From NCBI RefSeq assembly GCF_022271435.1, contig NZ_JAFIQY010000001.1:577326-641325 (forward strand): a stretch of 64,000 nt of DNA. Direction: 5' to 3'. The notes beneath the pieces are model-generated. The model searched no databases and was not told where the DNA came from. It saw only the letters and a program-made list of their open reading frames with translations. Of the stretch, positions 44,001 through 52,121 are shown one piece after another. The DNA comes from Streptomyces monomycini. GTDB lineage: Bacteria; Actinomycetota; Actinomycetes; Streptomycetales; Streptomycetaceae. Position 1 is the first letter of the stretch. Each line of letters starts with the position of its first letter. The translations under genes and the position numbers were made by a program.

Positions 44001-44849
44001 GATCGCCTCCCGCAGTTCCTGCGGTGACATCGGGCCGATGGGCAGGCTCGCCTCGTGGATCACACCGGCCAGTTCCCGGTGCGCCAGGCACCTGCCGTAG
44101 AAGTCCGCCCGTACGCCCAGCACCACCCGCAGGCGGCTCGCGGGGTCGTGGGCCGTCAGCACGCGGCGGATGAACGCGTTCCGTTCGTCGGGGTCCGCGC
44201 AGAGGGTGAAGACCTCCTCGAACTGGTCCACCACGAGCCAGGTGTCCCCCGGCGTCCCGGCCGGGGCGAACAGCCGTCCGGCGTCGCGCTCGGGGTGGGC
44301 GCCGGGGGTGAGGACGCGGATCGCGGCGGGCGGGGGAAAGCCGAGCGGCGGGCCGGCGGCGGGCTGCCGCAGGCGGGCGATGAGCCCGGCGCGCAGCAGG
44401 GAGGACTTTCCGCTGCCGGACGGGCCGAACACGGCGACGACCCGGCGCTCGCGCACCCGCCGGAGAAGTTCCTCCGTGAGCCGGCGGCGGCCGAAGTAGC
44501 GCGCGTGGTCGTCCGGTTCGAAACGGGCCAGGCCGCGGTAGGGCGCGACGGCGCCGTCCTCCTCCGCTTCGAGGACGCGGGCCGCGTCCTCCCGTACGGC
44601 TTCGTGCCAGCGCCGCTGCCAGTGCCCGGTGTCCCCGCCGCACGCCGTCACATAGGCCAGCGCGACCGGGAGGGACGGCAGCTTCTCCCCCGCCGCCGCC
44701 TGGGAGAGTACGGCGGCCGAGTAGGCCGCCCGCTCCGCCATGGCCCGGTAGGTCGGACTGCCCGCCTCCAGGCGCAGCTTGCGCAGTTCGTACGCGAACC
44801 GCTGTACCGGACCCGCCCCGGGGTCCACGGGCTTTTCGCGACGCCCCAT
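41049..44849 (-). CDS. HTH-nSTAND1 NTPase with 14 WD40 repeats
   Basis: 1266 aa from ATG 44849 with GGAGG upstream. Residues 14-85 are an XRE-like HTH (FAYELRKLRLEAGSPTYRAM, AYSAAVLSQAAAGEKLPSLP). Residues ~105-520 are a STAND NTPase with Walker A GPSGSGKSS (142-150) and Walker B TWLVVDQFEEVF. A single hydrophobic helix (LSVLLALALAAGLVAWDQF) lies near 555. From ~640 there are fourteen WD40 repeats (VRAVAFSPDGRTLATG...VRLWNV), enough for two seven-bladed propellers, then a short Cys-containing tail. STAND proteins are ligand-sensing switches in signalling and anti-phage defence. It lies upstream of the two giant genes on the same strand, 137 bp away. Confidence 0.9.
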   Translation of the reverse strand: MGRREKPVDPGAGPVQRFAYELRKLRLEAGSPTYRAMAERAAYSAAVLSQAAAGEKLPSLPVALAYVTACGGDTGHWQRRWHEAVREDAARVLEAEEDGAVAPYRGLARFEPDDHARYFGRRRLTEELLRRVRERRVVAVFGPSGSGKSSLLRAGLIARLRQPAAGPPLGFPPPAAIRVLTPGAHPERDAGRLFAPAGTPGDTWLVVDQFEEVFTLCADPDERNAFIRRVLTAHDPASRLRVVLGVRADFYGRCLAHRELAGVIHEASLPIGPMSPQELREAIVKPAAAEGLIVERSLTARLVEEMAEEPGSLPLLSHVLLETWRRRRGRTLTLQAYEAAGGVHGAVAQTAEQLYGRLSPRQAGTARRMLLRLITPGEGSADTRRPAARGELDAGDPDAAQVVEQLARARLITVDQDTVDLAHEALITSWPRLRGWIEEDRGRLIVHRRLTEAAGLWDELDHDPGALYRGTRLDAAEEAFAAEEARGPAEAFAPQKAPGPQEEIGPASSSAGTPDELTPLERAFLTASLAARDRERRAAARTTRRLRQSAATLSVLLALALAAGLVAWDQFRTSERQRDAAVAAQRISLSRQLAAQSSALMGDWPDLSSLLAVHAYRTAPTKEAVAGLFSAVDVPLRRRLDAHSGGVRAVAFSPDGRTLATGGGRDATVRLWNVPAGTARATLPAPARTLAALSFSADGRTLAGSTSGGVWRLWDVATGRIRATFGGHGGPVATTAFSRDGRTLAAGGTDGTVRLWNAATGALIATLRGHTGKVVSVAFAPDGRSVATGSLDGTVRLWDAATGAARARLESPAGSNRAVAFGPDGRTLAIYGSNEAAIKLWDVAAGKVRTTLAGPAGYVLAMVFGPSGRILGGGSDDGTVRLWDVATGANLGTLPGHARRVSSVAFSPDGHTMASGSDDGTVRLWNTALGDTLTTLTGHSGPVGAVAYGRGGRTLASGSDDGTVRVWDLGTRGSRTLGRRSGSGGSDRVRAVAFSPDGRTLATTGRRTGLRVWDVATGRLRATLARFKGDAVAFGPDGRTLAGTDGSGAVLLWDTRSHRTRTLSASRTDPATSVAFSRNGRTLASGSRDGPVRLWNVATGRARNVLTGPRGNAGVVAFSPDGRTLAGGGADGSVRLWDVVTGKARTTITGHTIGALGAVAFTPDGLTLAASGRDTGSVRLWDVATGQARATYAGQTGLVRSVAFSPDGRSLATGSSDGVVRLREVSLPGPAESVKRICRAVNRELTRAEHAAYLPDEAPRKVCGTP

Positions 44850-44922
44850 GCGGCCTCCGCGCCGAGCTGACCGGGAACGCCACGGTACGGAGCCGGGCGG
44901 GGCGCCACAAGGCCCCTTCCGG

Positions 44923-44970
44923 CCGTGCGGGGCATTGATTGGGCGCACGGAAAGGGGCTGCCAATCAATG
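44923..44970. promoter_or_regulatory. Overlapping inverted repeats upstream of the STAND-WD40 gene
   Basis: CATTGATTGG (44933-44942) and CCAATCAATG (44961-44970) are perfect 10-bp arms with an 18-nt spacer, unusually AT-rich for this DNA. A second dyad, CCGTGCG (44923-44929) and CGCACGG (44944-44950), overlaps it. They lie 75-120 bp before the start codon, where an operator or leader structure would be expected. Confidence 0.5.
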
Positions 44971-45086
44971 GCCGGTGCGGTGAAGTGGGCCGTACCTGCG
45001 CCGGTCCACGGTGCCCGCGTCCGCCCCCTCCGGCGTCGACGGGGCCGGGCCGGCGCAGCACCGCACCGCGGTGCGGCCGGTGAGTG

Positions 45087-45119
45087 GACGGGCATCCTCA
45101 CGGGGGTGGGATGCCCGTC
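45087..45119 (-). terminator. Hairpin terminator of the lipoprotein gene
   Basis: GACGGGCATCC (45087-45097) and GGATGCCCGTC (45109-45119) form a perfect 11-bp stem with an 11-nt loop, 7 bp after the minus-strand stop at 45127. A 16-bp palindrome CCGCACCGCGGTGCGG follows at 45061-45076. Confidence 0.7.
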
Positions 45120-45126
45120 ACCCGGA

Positions 45127-45744
45127 TCACGTCAGCCGCATACCGTGGGCGGTGACGATCGCGTCGTAGTCGCCCTTGAGGCCGCCCTCACCCACGTAGC
45201 AGCGGTACCCGCTGGGCTTGTCGAGCGGCACCAGCTGCACCTCGGGAGCCTTGTCGCAGCGCAGCGACCTGGCCGCCTTGCCCCCGTACATCCCGTACTG
45301 CTTCCACGCCCGGGCCCGCATCCCTTCGGCGGTCAGCACGCCGCCCTTGGTGGGCGTGGCCGTGTACTGCATCAGGATGAAGCCGCCCTTGGTCTCGACG
45401 CGGAAGGGCACGTCGACTCCCATGTACTTCACGGTGCAGGTGAAGGTCTGCGGCTTCTCGCCGCCGACCTCCTTGGTGTCGCAGGTACTGCTGGTCGGCT
45501 TGGACACCGCGCCGCCCATGGAGAGCACCCGGCTCTCCAGGTCGTACTTGATCTGCTCCAGCACCGGCGCCTTCTTGCCGGGCGCCGGGTGCTGCGGAGC
45601 GGCCTGCTCGGGCGGCGCGGCCGTCGGGCTCGGCACCGGCGTGCCCTTGGCGGACGCCGGCTCTCCGGACGATCCGCAAGCGCTGGCCGCCGAGACCACC
45701 AGAGCCACCGTCGCCGCCGTACGTATCCACTTGTTGCGCTGCAC
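45127..45744 (-). CDS. Putative lipoprotein
   Basis: 205 aa from a GTG at 45744 with GGGGAAG upstream. Signal peptide MQRNKWIRTAATVALVVSAA with lipobox SAASAC (Cys23). After a Pro/Ala-rich tether the mature domain has four cysteines (STCDTKEVGG, FTCTVKYMGV, RCDKAP, YRCYVGEGG), probably two disulfides, and mixed alpha/beta sequence resembling small actinobacterial lipoproteins of DUF4333 type. Function unknown. Transcribed alone and followed by a strong terminator. Confidence 0.8.
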   Translation of the reverse strand: MQRNKWIRTAATVALVVSAASACGSSGEPASAKGTPVPSPTAAPPEQAAPQHPAPGKKAPVLEQIKYDLESRVLSMGGAVSKPTSSTCDTKEVGGEKPQTFTCTVKYMGVDVPFRVETKGGFILMQYTATPTKGGVLTAEGMRARAWKQYGMYGGKAARSLRCDKAPEVQLVPLDKPSGYRCYVGEGGLKGDYDAIVTAHGMRLT

Positions 45745-45905
45745 TGCTGCTTCCCCGTCTTCCCCGTTGCGCGCGGGCCGCTGGACGCGGCCTGCGCACC
45801 TTGTTCCTGGACCGACCGATCTTAGGACGCGCGCGGCGCAGCGGAGGGAGCGGGTCCGCAGGGGAGCGCGAGCCGCGCCCGGTCTTCCTCAGCCGAAGTC
45901 GCACC

Positions 45906-46334
45906 TCAGCCGAAGTCGTAGTCGAAGGTGTACGGAACGGACGGGCTGCCGTGCTCGGCCGTGAACTCCCCCGTGCCGCGCAGTCCGGCCAGCTCCCCGG
46001 TGGCCGAGCCCGGCACGACCTCGAACGTGCAGTGCACGCTCCCCCTGTCGTCGAACGAGCCGCGCTCCTCCATGGCGAAGGCACCCTGCCGCCCGTCGAC
46101 GGTGCCCGTCAGCAGTTCCATCCCAGTGAACGTGCCGGTCTTCTCGGTGCTGTAGACGATGGTGTACTCGCAGGTCGTCCGGGCCGCCTCGATGCCCCCG
46201 GCGAAGGTGTTGACGACGGTGGCGTGGGCCAGGCGCGGAAAGGTGTCCTCCTCGCCGAGGGCGCGCTCCTGCCAGTCGGTGTAGGTGAAGTGCCCGGTGG
46301 TGCGGGTGCGTGCGGCGCTGGTCTGGGCGGTCAT
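45906..46334 (-). CDS. DUF3224 family protein
   Basis: 142 aa from ATG 46334 with GAGGA upstream (the frame is open for 24 more codons, Arg-rich and unlikely). The sequence HFTYTDWQERALGEEDTFPR, ARTTCEYTIVYSTEKTGTFT, and GTGEFTAEHGSPSVPYTFDY matches the DUF3224 beta-barrel pattern (about 130 aa, allene-oxide-cyclase-like fold). Activity is unknown. DUF3224 genes are often paired with a divergent HTH/WYL regulator, exactly as here. Confidence 0.82.
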   Translation of the reverse strand: MTAQTSAARTRTTGHFTYTDWQERALGEEDTFPRLAHATVVNTFAGGIEAARTTCEYTIVYSTEKTGTFTGMELLTGTVDGRQGAFAMEERGSFDDRGSVHCTFEVVPGSATGELAGLRGTGEFTAEHGSPSVPYTFDYDFG

Positions 46335-46392
46335 GGTGGTCCTCTCGTCCGGCCGCGCGGTGCGGTCCGCGCGGCGTGCCCGAAGTCTGATT

Positions 46393-46423
46393 GCCGTACC
46401 TGACACCTTCTGTCAGGTACGGC
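46393..46423. promoter_or_regulatory. Perfect 13-bp operator dyad between DUF3224 and WYL genes
   Basis: GCCGTACCTGACA (46393-46405), spacer ccttc, TGTCAGGTACGGC (46411-46423). The right arm ends 14 bp before the WYL regulator start and the left arm is 58 bp upstream of the DUF3224 start, so one bound dimer could control both. High confidence as a binding site; the binding protein is inferred to be the adjacent regulator. Confidence 0.8.
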
Positions 46424-46437
46424 GCGACAATGACCCC

Positions 46438-47505
46438 ATGCGCGCCGACCGTCTGCTCTCCCTCCTCCTGCTGCTCCAGAACCGCGGCCGGATGACCGCG
46501 GCCGAGCTGGCCACCGAACTGGAGGTGTCCCTGCGGACGGTCTACCGGGATGTCGAGGCGCTGGGCGCCGCGGGCGTCCCGGTCCGCTCCGAACGCGGCC
46601 CGGACGGCGGCTACTCGCTCATGAACGGCTACCGCACCCGGCTGACCGGGCTGAACGACGCCGAGGCGGAGTCCCTGTTCCTGGCCGGTGTGCCGGGAGC
46701 CGCGCGGGAACTGGGCCTGGGCGCGGGCCTGGCGACGGCCCAGCTGAAGCTCCAGGCCGCGCTGCCGCCCGGCCTGGCGGAGCGGGCTCGCCGCCTCCAG
46801 GACTGCTTCCACCTGGACGCCGCCGCCTGGTTCCGGCACTCGGACCCCGTACCCCACCTGGCGTCCGTGGCCCGCGCCGTCTGGGAACAGCGGACGCTGC
46901 ACGTCCGCTACCGGGCGTGGGACGGCCGGGAGGCACACCGGGAGCTGCGCCCGCTCGGCCTCGTCCTGAAGAGCGGCATCTGGTACGCGGTGGCCTGGGC
47001 GGACGGCCCGCCACCGGGCGACACCGCCCCACCGGACGGCCCGCCACCGGGGTACACCGCCCCACCGGACGGCATTGCCCCGGGGGCAGACGGCACCACC
47101 GTACGGACCAGGACCTACCGCATCTCCCGCCTCATGAGCGCCGAGACGACGGACACGCCCTTCGAGCGGCCGGCCGGCTTCGACCTGGCCGCCTGCTGGG
47201 AGGCGTCCTCCCAGCGCTTGGAGGCCAGGTTGCACCATGCGACGGCACGGCTACGGATCTCCCCGCGCGCCCAACGGCTGCTGCCCATGCAGTTCGGCGC
47301 GGCCGGCAGCCGGGCCCTGGAAGCCGCCGGGCCGGCGGACCGCGAAGGCTGGGTGCTGGTCGACCTCCCGGTCGAAACCCCGGCCGTCGCGGTCGGCGAC
47401 CTCCTCAGACTGGGCATGGAGGCCGAGGTACTGGGCCCGCCCGGCCTCCGTGCCGCCGTCGCCCGCACGGCGTCCGAACTGGCGGAGCGGTACGCGGCGC
47501 CATGA
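46438..47505 (+). CDS. YafY-type HTH/WYL transcriptional regulator
   Basis: 355 aa from ATG 46438. N-terminal HTH_11 (RADRLLSLLLLLQNRGRMTA, LEVSLRTVYRDVEALGAAGV). Central WYL domain (LHVRYRAWDGREAHRELRPL, LVLKSGIWYAVAW). The linker contains an 11-residue tandem repeat (DGPPPGDTAPP, DGPPPGYTAPP) encoded by two 33-bp units at 47002-47067. A C-terminal WCX extension follows. No ribosome-binding site precedes the ATG, and GACAAT (46426-46431) sits 6 bases upstream, so the mRNA may be leaderless. It probably represses itself and the divergent DUF3224 gene through the 13-bp dyad. Confidence 0.88.
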   Translation: MRADRLLSLLLLLQNRGRMTAAELATELEVSLRTVYRDVEALGAAGVPVRSERGPDGGYSLMNGYRTRLTGLNDAEAESLFLAGVPGAARELGLGAGLATAQLKLQAALPPGLAERARRLQDCFHLDAAAWFRHSDPVPHLASVARAVWEQRTLHVRYRAWDGREAHRELRPLGLVLKSGIWYAVAWADGPPPGDTAPPDGPPPGYTAPPDGIAPGADGTTVRTRTYRISRLMSAETTDTPFERPAGFDLAACWEASSQRLEARLHHATARLRISPRAQRLLPMQFGAAGSRALEAAGPADREGWVLVDLPVETPAVAVGDLLRLGMEAEVLGPPGLRAAVARTASELAERYAAP

Positions 47506-47550
47506 GCCACCCACCGGCGCGGCACCATGAGCCCCCACCGGCGCGGCACC
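47502..47550 (+). repeat. Two tandem ~25-bp repeats across the WYL gene stop codon
   Basis: ATGAGCC(A)CCCACCGGCGCGGCACC occurs at 47502-47526 (25 bp) and 47527-47550 (24 bp). The TGA stop of the WYL gene is bases 47503-47505, inside the first copy. It fills the gap to the convergent NRPS gene. Confidence 0.8.
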
Positions 47551-47591
47551 TCGGCCCGGCAGTCGCACGAGGCGGCCGTGGCCGCCCCGCC

Positions 47592-50500
47592 TCACCCCCG
47601 CGCCCCCGGACCGGGCACCGCCACCGTCGCTTCCAGATGCGCCGCCACCTCCCGCCCGATCCGGCCCAGCGGTTCCGCCTGGGTCATGGCGTGGTGGGTG
47701 CAGGGGACGTCGTGGTTCTCGATGTGGCCGGTGACCAGGTGACGCCAGGCCTCGGCGGTCGGCGCGTGGGCGGGCTTGCCCTCGGTGGCGTGGAAGTACA
47801 GCAGGTCGCCGTCGAAGATGCCCTCGGAGAAGGTCGGCAGCAACTTCACCGAGTTGGTGAACACCTCGGTGACGGCGGTGAGCCGGTCCTCGCCGAGCGC
47901 CGGGTGCTGCTTGAGCGAGTCCAGGAGTTCGTCGCCGCCGCCCTGGCCGCGCAGCACCGCCGCCACGCCCGGCACGGTCAGCGGCCGTGCGAACCGGTCC
48001 GGGTCGTGCCCGGCCGCCTCCAGGAGCAGGGCGAGGATGTCGTGCTCCGTCACGGCGGAATCCGTCGTGCCGTGCGGGTCGATGGGGCACGAGTCGAGCA
48101 TGGCCAGCAGCGCCACCCGCTCGCCCCTGGCCTGGAGCCGGACCGCGATGGCGTGCGCGAGCGCGCCGCCGAGCGACCAGCCCAGCAGGTGGTACGGCCC
48201 GGTGGGCTGTACGGCGCGGAGCTGCCCGACGTAGTCGGCGACCATCTCCCCGAAGGTGGCGGGCAGGGCCGCGCGCTGCTCCAGCCCGCCGGCCTGGAGT
48301 CCGTACACCGGGACGTCCGGTCCCAGGTGGCGCAGCAGCCCGGCGTAGCACCAGCTCAGGCCGCCGGAGGGGTGGACGCAGAAGAGCGGGGGGCGGCTCC
48401 CCCGGGTACGCAACGGCAGCAGGGCCTCGAACCCGTCCGAACCGCCGCCGGTACGCAGCACCTTGACGAGTTCGGCGACGGTGGGTGCTTCGAACAGCGC
48501 GCGGATGGACAGTTCGGTGCCCAGGGCGGAACGGATACGGCTGATGAGCTTGGCCGCCAGCAGGGAGTGCCCGCCGAGGGCGAAGAAGTCGTCGTCCACG
48601 TCGACCTGCCGCACTCCGAGGACCTCGGCGAACAGCGTGCACAGCACCTTCTCCTGCGGGCTGCGCGGCTGCCGTCCGTTGCAGGCGGCGGGGGCCTCCG
48701 GCGCGGGCAGGGCGGCGCGGTCCAGCTTGCCGTTGGCGGTCAGCGGCAGGTGGTCCAGGAGGACGAAGGCGCCGGGGACCATGTACTCGGGCAGGCGCGC
48801 GGTCGCCCAGGCACGCAGGATGTCCGCGTCGACCGGTGCGGGCGCGGCGCTACCGGAACCGGAGCGGCGTGAGGCGGGGACACGGCCGGGCGCGGTGCGG
48901 GCGGCCGGGCGCCGGGGAGCGACGGGCACGACGTACGCGGCCAGACGCCGGTCGCCGGGGGTGTCCTCCCGTACGGTGACCACCGCGTGGGCGACGCCCG
49001 GGTGGCGGGCCAGCGCCGTCTCGACCTCGCCGGGCTCGATGCGGAAGCCGCGTACCTTGACCTGCCCGTCGGCGCGGCCGAGGTATTCGAGGACGCCGTC
49101 GGGCGTCCAGCGCGCCCGGTCGCCGGTCCGGTACATGCGCGAACCCGGCGCGCCGCAGGTGCAGGGCACCCCGGGGTCGCCGCAGGTGCCGGCGGCCGAC
49201 CCGCTGCCCGCGTGGGCGAACGGGTTGGCGACGAACCGCTCCGCGGTCAGCGCGGGCCGGTGGAGGTAGCCGCGGGCGATCTGGTCACCGGCCAGGTACA
49301 GCTCCCCCGGCACCCCGGCCGGCACGGGGTTGAGCGCGGCGTCGAGCACGTACGCCTGCACGTTGCGTCCCGGCCGTCCGATGACGGGCTGCTCCCCCTG
49401 GCCGGCGATCCGGCAGTACACGGCGTCGACGGTGCACTCGGTCGGCCCGTAGTAGTTGTACGCGGTGGTGCCGGACAGGGTGCGCAGCGTCTCCCAGAGG
49501 GCGGCGTCGACGGCCTCGCCGCCCACCATGAGGATCCGGGGCCGGTGCCGTTCGCCGGTGAACAGTCCGGCGGCGATCAGCTGGTGCAGGTAGGTGGGGG
49601 TGAGGTCGAGGAAGTCGATGCGCCGGTCGGCGATGTAGTCGACGAGGGCGGGCGGGTCGAGCCGTACGGCGTCCTCGACCAGGTGGAGTTCATGGCCGGC
49701 GGCCAGGAACAGCGGGCCCTCCCAGGCGGTGTCGAAGGAGAACGCGGCGGTCAGCGCGGTCCGCAGGCGGCGCCGGGCGGCGGCCGTCTCCGGGTCGATC
49801 AGCTCGGCCCGGTGGTCGAAGAACAGGTTCGTCAGCTGGCGGTGTTCCACGACGACGCCCTTGGGCTGCCCGGTGGAGCCGGAGGTGTAGCTGACGTACG
49901 CCGGGTGGCCCGGTGCCAGCGGGGTCACCCGGTCGGCGTCGGTGGGGTCGGCGTCCGGACGGAGGTCCAGTTCCCGTGCGGCGGCCGGGGTGTCGAGGCA
50001 CAAGGTGGCGGCGGTGCCGGGCAGGTGCCCGGCGGCCGCTGCCGTGGTGAGGACGCAGACCGGGCGGGTGTCGGCGAGCAGGAAGCGGATCCGCTCGGCG
50101 GGCAGCTCCGGGTCGACCGGTACGTACGCGGCGCCCGTCTTGAGGACGGCCAGCAGGCCGGCGAGGTGGTCGGCGGTGCGCGGCAGGGCCAGCGCCACGA
50201 ACGTCTCGGGCCCGGCGCCGCGTCCGATCAGCGCGTGCGCCAACCGGTTGGCCCGGGAGTTCAGCGCGGCGTACGAGAGGGTGGTGGCGCCGCACACCAG
50301 GGCGGTGGCGTCGGGCGTACGGCGGGCCTGCTCCTCGAAGAGCGCGGGCAGCGTGGTGGCCGGCACCGTACGGGCGGTGTCGTTCCACCCGGTGGTCACC
50401 CGGCGGCGCTCGGCGGCGGGCAGCAGGTCGATGCCGCCGACGGGCTGTTCGGGGTCGATGCCGGCCAGGGTGTCCAGCAGGGCCAGGAAGCGGCGCTGGT

Positions 50501-51794
50501 GGGCGGCGGTGGCCTCGGCGTCGTACAGGTCCGGGTCGGCCTGGAAGTCGATGCGCAGGGAGCCGTCGTCGGTCCGCTCGTAGACGTTGACGCCGAGGCC
50601 GGTGACCGGGCCGTTGGAGAGGTTGTGCAGGGTGGCCGGGTGCCGTCCGAAGGCCAGCTCCGGGTCGTAGCCCATGATGTTGATGCCCCAGTCGCCGAGC
50701 GGGCCGCCGGTGTGCGCGGCGCCCATCTCCTGGACGAGGTACGGCGACGGGTAGCGCTGGTGGCGCAGCAGGCCGCGGGCCTGCTCGGAGGTGCGCCGCA
50801 GCAGCTCGCGCACGGTCGTGTACGGCTCCAGTCCGACCTGGAGCGGCAGCACGTTGGCCACCATGCACGGCGTGCTGCGCGGTACGGCGCCGACGCGGCC
50901 GGTCACGGTCAGGTCCAGCGTCACCTCGGTGGACCCGCTCATGCGGTGCACGTACAGCGCGAGCGCGGCCATCGCCACCACGGGCAGCCCCGACCGGGCC
51001 TGCCGGGCCAGCGAGCGCAGTCCGTCGGCGGCGGGCGCGGGGAGGTGGCCGGTCTCGCGCACGAAGCGGTGCGGGACGGCGGCCAGCCGGCTGGCGAGAC
51101 CGGTCCCGGCGGTCCGGCCGGCGAAGCGCTCGGCCCAGAACGCGCGGTCCCTGGCGAACCGTTCGGAGGCGTGGTACTCGGCCTCGTCGGCCAGCAGTTC
51201 CTCCAGGGTGCCCAGGCTGCTGGGCGGGCAGTCCTCGCCCGCCTCCAGGGCACTGTAGATCTCGGCGACCCGCCGGATCAGGAGCGAGAAGCCGTAGCCG
51301 TCCAGGACGATGTGGTGCAGTGCCATGTACAGCACGCAGTGGTCGTCGGACAGCAGCAGCGCGGCGAAGCTGAACAGCGGGGCGCGGCGCAGGTCGGCGG
51401 GCTTGCGCAGGTCGGCCCACATCCATTCCTTCGCGCGGGTCCACGGGTCGGCCGGCGCGACCACCCGGGCCGGGCCGGGCGGCGGGCCCGCGGGGCGGCC
51501 CGCCGCCTCCCGCAGGTCGACGACGGGCAGCGGCCAGTCGTCCGCGAGGTCGGGGATCTGCCAGACGCCGCCGTCCTCGTCGGTCTCGAACCGGACCCGT
51601 ACGGCGTCGATGCCGGCCACGGCGCGGCGCACCGCGGCGTCCAGCACGGCCAGGTCGACCGGGCCGTGGATGTCCACGTACTCCGCGGCACGGTAGATCG
51701 GGTTCTCCGCGTCCAGCTGCTGGGAGAACCACATCCCCGTCTGCGCGACGGTCAGCGGCAATCGGCGACCGCGGTGGCCTGGCTTCCTGTTCAT
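47592..51794 (-). CDS. Single-module NRPS (C-A-T-TE)
   Basis: 1400 aa from ATG 51794 with GGAGA upstream. Condensation domain (~12-430; active-site HHIVLDG near 161). Adenylation domain (~470-1000) with [51 protein letters not shown] and NGKLDRAAL. Carrier domain with [12 protein letters not shown], Ser near 1075. Thioesterase (~1120-1390) with GWSLGG nucleophile and a late His. This is the EntF-like architecture: condense one amino acid onto an acyl or aryl donor, then release. The substrate code was not assigned: the A4 region is one residue shorter than the GrsA pattern. A Cys-rich 20-residue insert precedes MYRTGD. No MbtH gene is seen. Confidence 0.93.
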   Translation of the reverse strand: MNRKPGHRGRRLPLTVAQTGMWFSQQLDAENPIYRAAEYVDIHGPVDLAVLDAAVRRAVAGIDAVRVRFETDEDGGVWQIPDLADDWPLPVVDLREAAGRPAGPPPGPARVVAPADPWTRAKEWMWADLRKPADLRRAPLFSFAALLLSDDHCVLYMALHHIVLDGYGFSLLIRRVAEIYSALEAGEDCPPSSLGTLEELLADEAEYHASERFARDRAFWAERFAGRTAGTGLASRLAAVPHRFVRETGHLPAPAADGLRSLARQARSGLPVVAMAALALYVHRMSGSTEVTLDLTVTGRVGAVPRSTPCMVANVLPLQVGLEPYTTVRELLRRTSEQARGLLRHQRYPSPYLVQEMGAAHTGGPLGDWGINIMGYDPELAFGRHPATLHNLSNGPVTGLGVNVYERTDDGSLRIDFQADPDLYDAEATAAHQRRFLALLDTLAGIDPEQPVGGIDLLPAAERRRVTTGWNDTARTVPATTLPALFEEQARRTPDATALVCGATTLSYAALNSRANRLAHALIGRGAGPETFVALALPRTADHLAGLLAVLKTGAAYVPVDPELPAERIRFLLADTRPVCVLTTAAAAGHLPGTAATLCLDTPAAARELDLRPDADPTDADRVTPLAPGHPAYVSYTSGSTGQPKGVVVEHRQLTNLFFDHRAELIDPETAAARRRLRTALTAAFSFDTAWEGPLFLAAGHELHLVEDAVRLDPPALVDYIADRRIDFLDLTPTYLHQLIAAGLFTGERHRPRILMVGGEAVDAALWETLRTLSGTTAYNYYGPTECTVDAVYCRIAGQGEQPVIGRPGRNVQAYVLDAALNPVPAGVPGELYLAGDQIARGYLHRPALTAERFVANPFAHAGSGSAAGTCGDPGVPCTCGAPGSRMYRTGDRARWTPDGVLEYLGRADGQVKVRGFRIEPGEVETALARHPGVAHAVVTVREDTPGDRRLAAYVVPVAPRRPAARTAPGRVPASRRSGSGSAAPAPVDADILRAWATARLPEYMVPGAFVLLDHLPLTANGKLDRAALPAPEAPAACNGRQPRSPQEKVLCTLFAEVLGVRQVDVDDDFFALGGHSLLAAKLISRIRSALGTELSIRALFEAPTVAELVKVLRTGGGSDGFEALLPLRTRGSRPPLFCVHPSGGLSWCYAGLLRHLGPDVPVYGLQAGGLEQRAALPATFGEMVADYVGQLRAVQPTGPYHLLGWSLGGALAHAIAVRLQARGERVALLAMLDSCPIDPHGTTDSAVTEHDILALLLEAAGHDPDRFARPLTVPGVAAVLRGQGGGDELLDSLKQHPALGEDRLTAVTEVFTNSVKLLPTFSEGIFDGDLLYFHATEGKPAHAPTAEAWRHLVTGHIENHDVPCTHHAMTQAEPLGRIGREVAAHLEATVAVPGPGARG

Positions 51795-52121
51795 GCTTGC
51801 CGTCTCCTGACGAAGGTGCTGGTGTACGGCGGCGACCGGGCCGTGGCGGGGCCGTGCGACCGGTCGCGACTCACGCGCCGTAAAGGGCCAACGAGCACCA
51901 CACGACGGGTGTATCGGTTCGTCGGCAAATCTCTTTGGACAGGTGTACGGAGACGGGGGCGGCGCGCGCGCCGCGGGCCGCCCGGGGAACCGCTGACGCG
52001 CAGCTCACCGGCGGAACAACGAGGGCGGGGCCGGGCGGTTCCGGGGCCCGGACGGCTTTCCGGCGAACGGCCCGGCAGTCACGCGTACGTCGAATACGTG
52101 CGCCAGAACGGGCCGCCCGGG
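51795..52121 (-). promoter_or_regulatory. NRPS upstream region with 12-bp palindrome
   Basis: This 327-bp gap holds no gene I can support. GCGACCGGTCGC at 51856-51867 is a perfect palindrome about 65 bp upstream of the NRPS start. A lower-GC stretch (51890-51945) lies beyond it and is a plausible promoter area for the NRPS gene. Both are inferences. Confidence 0.35.
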
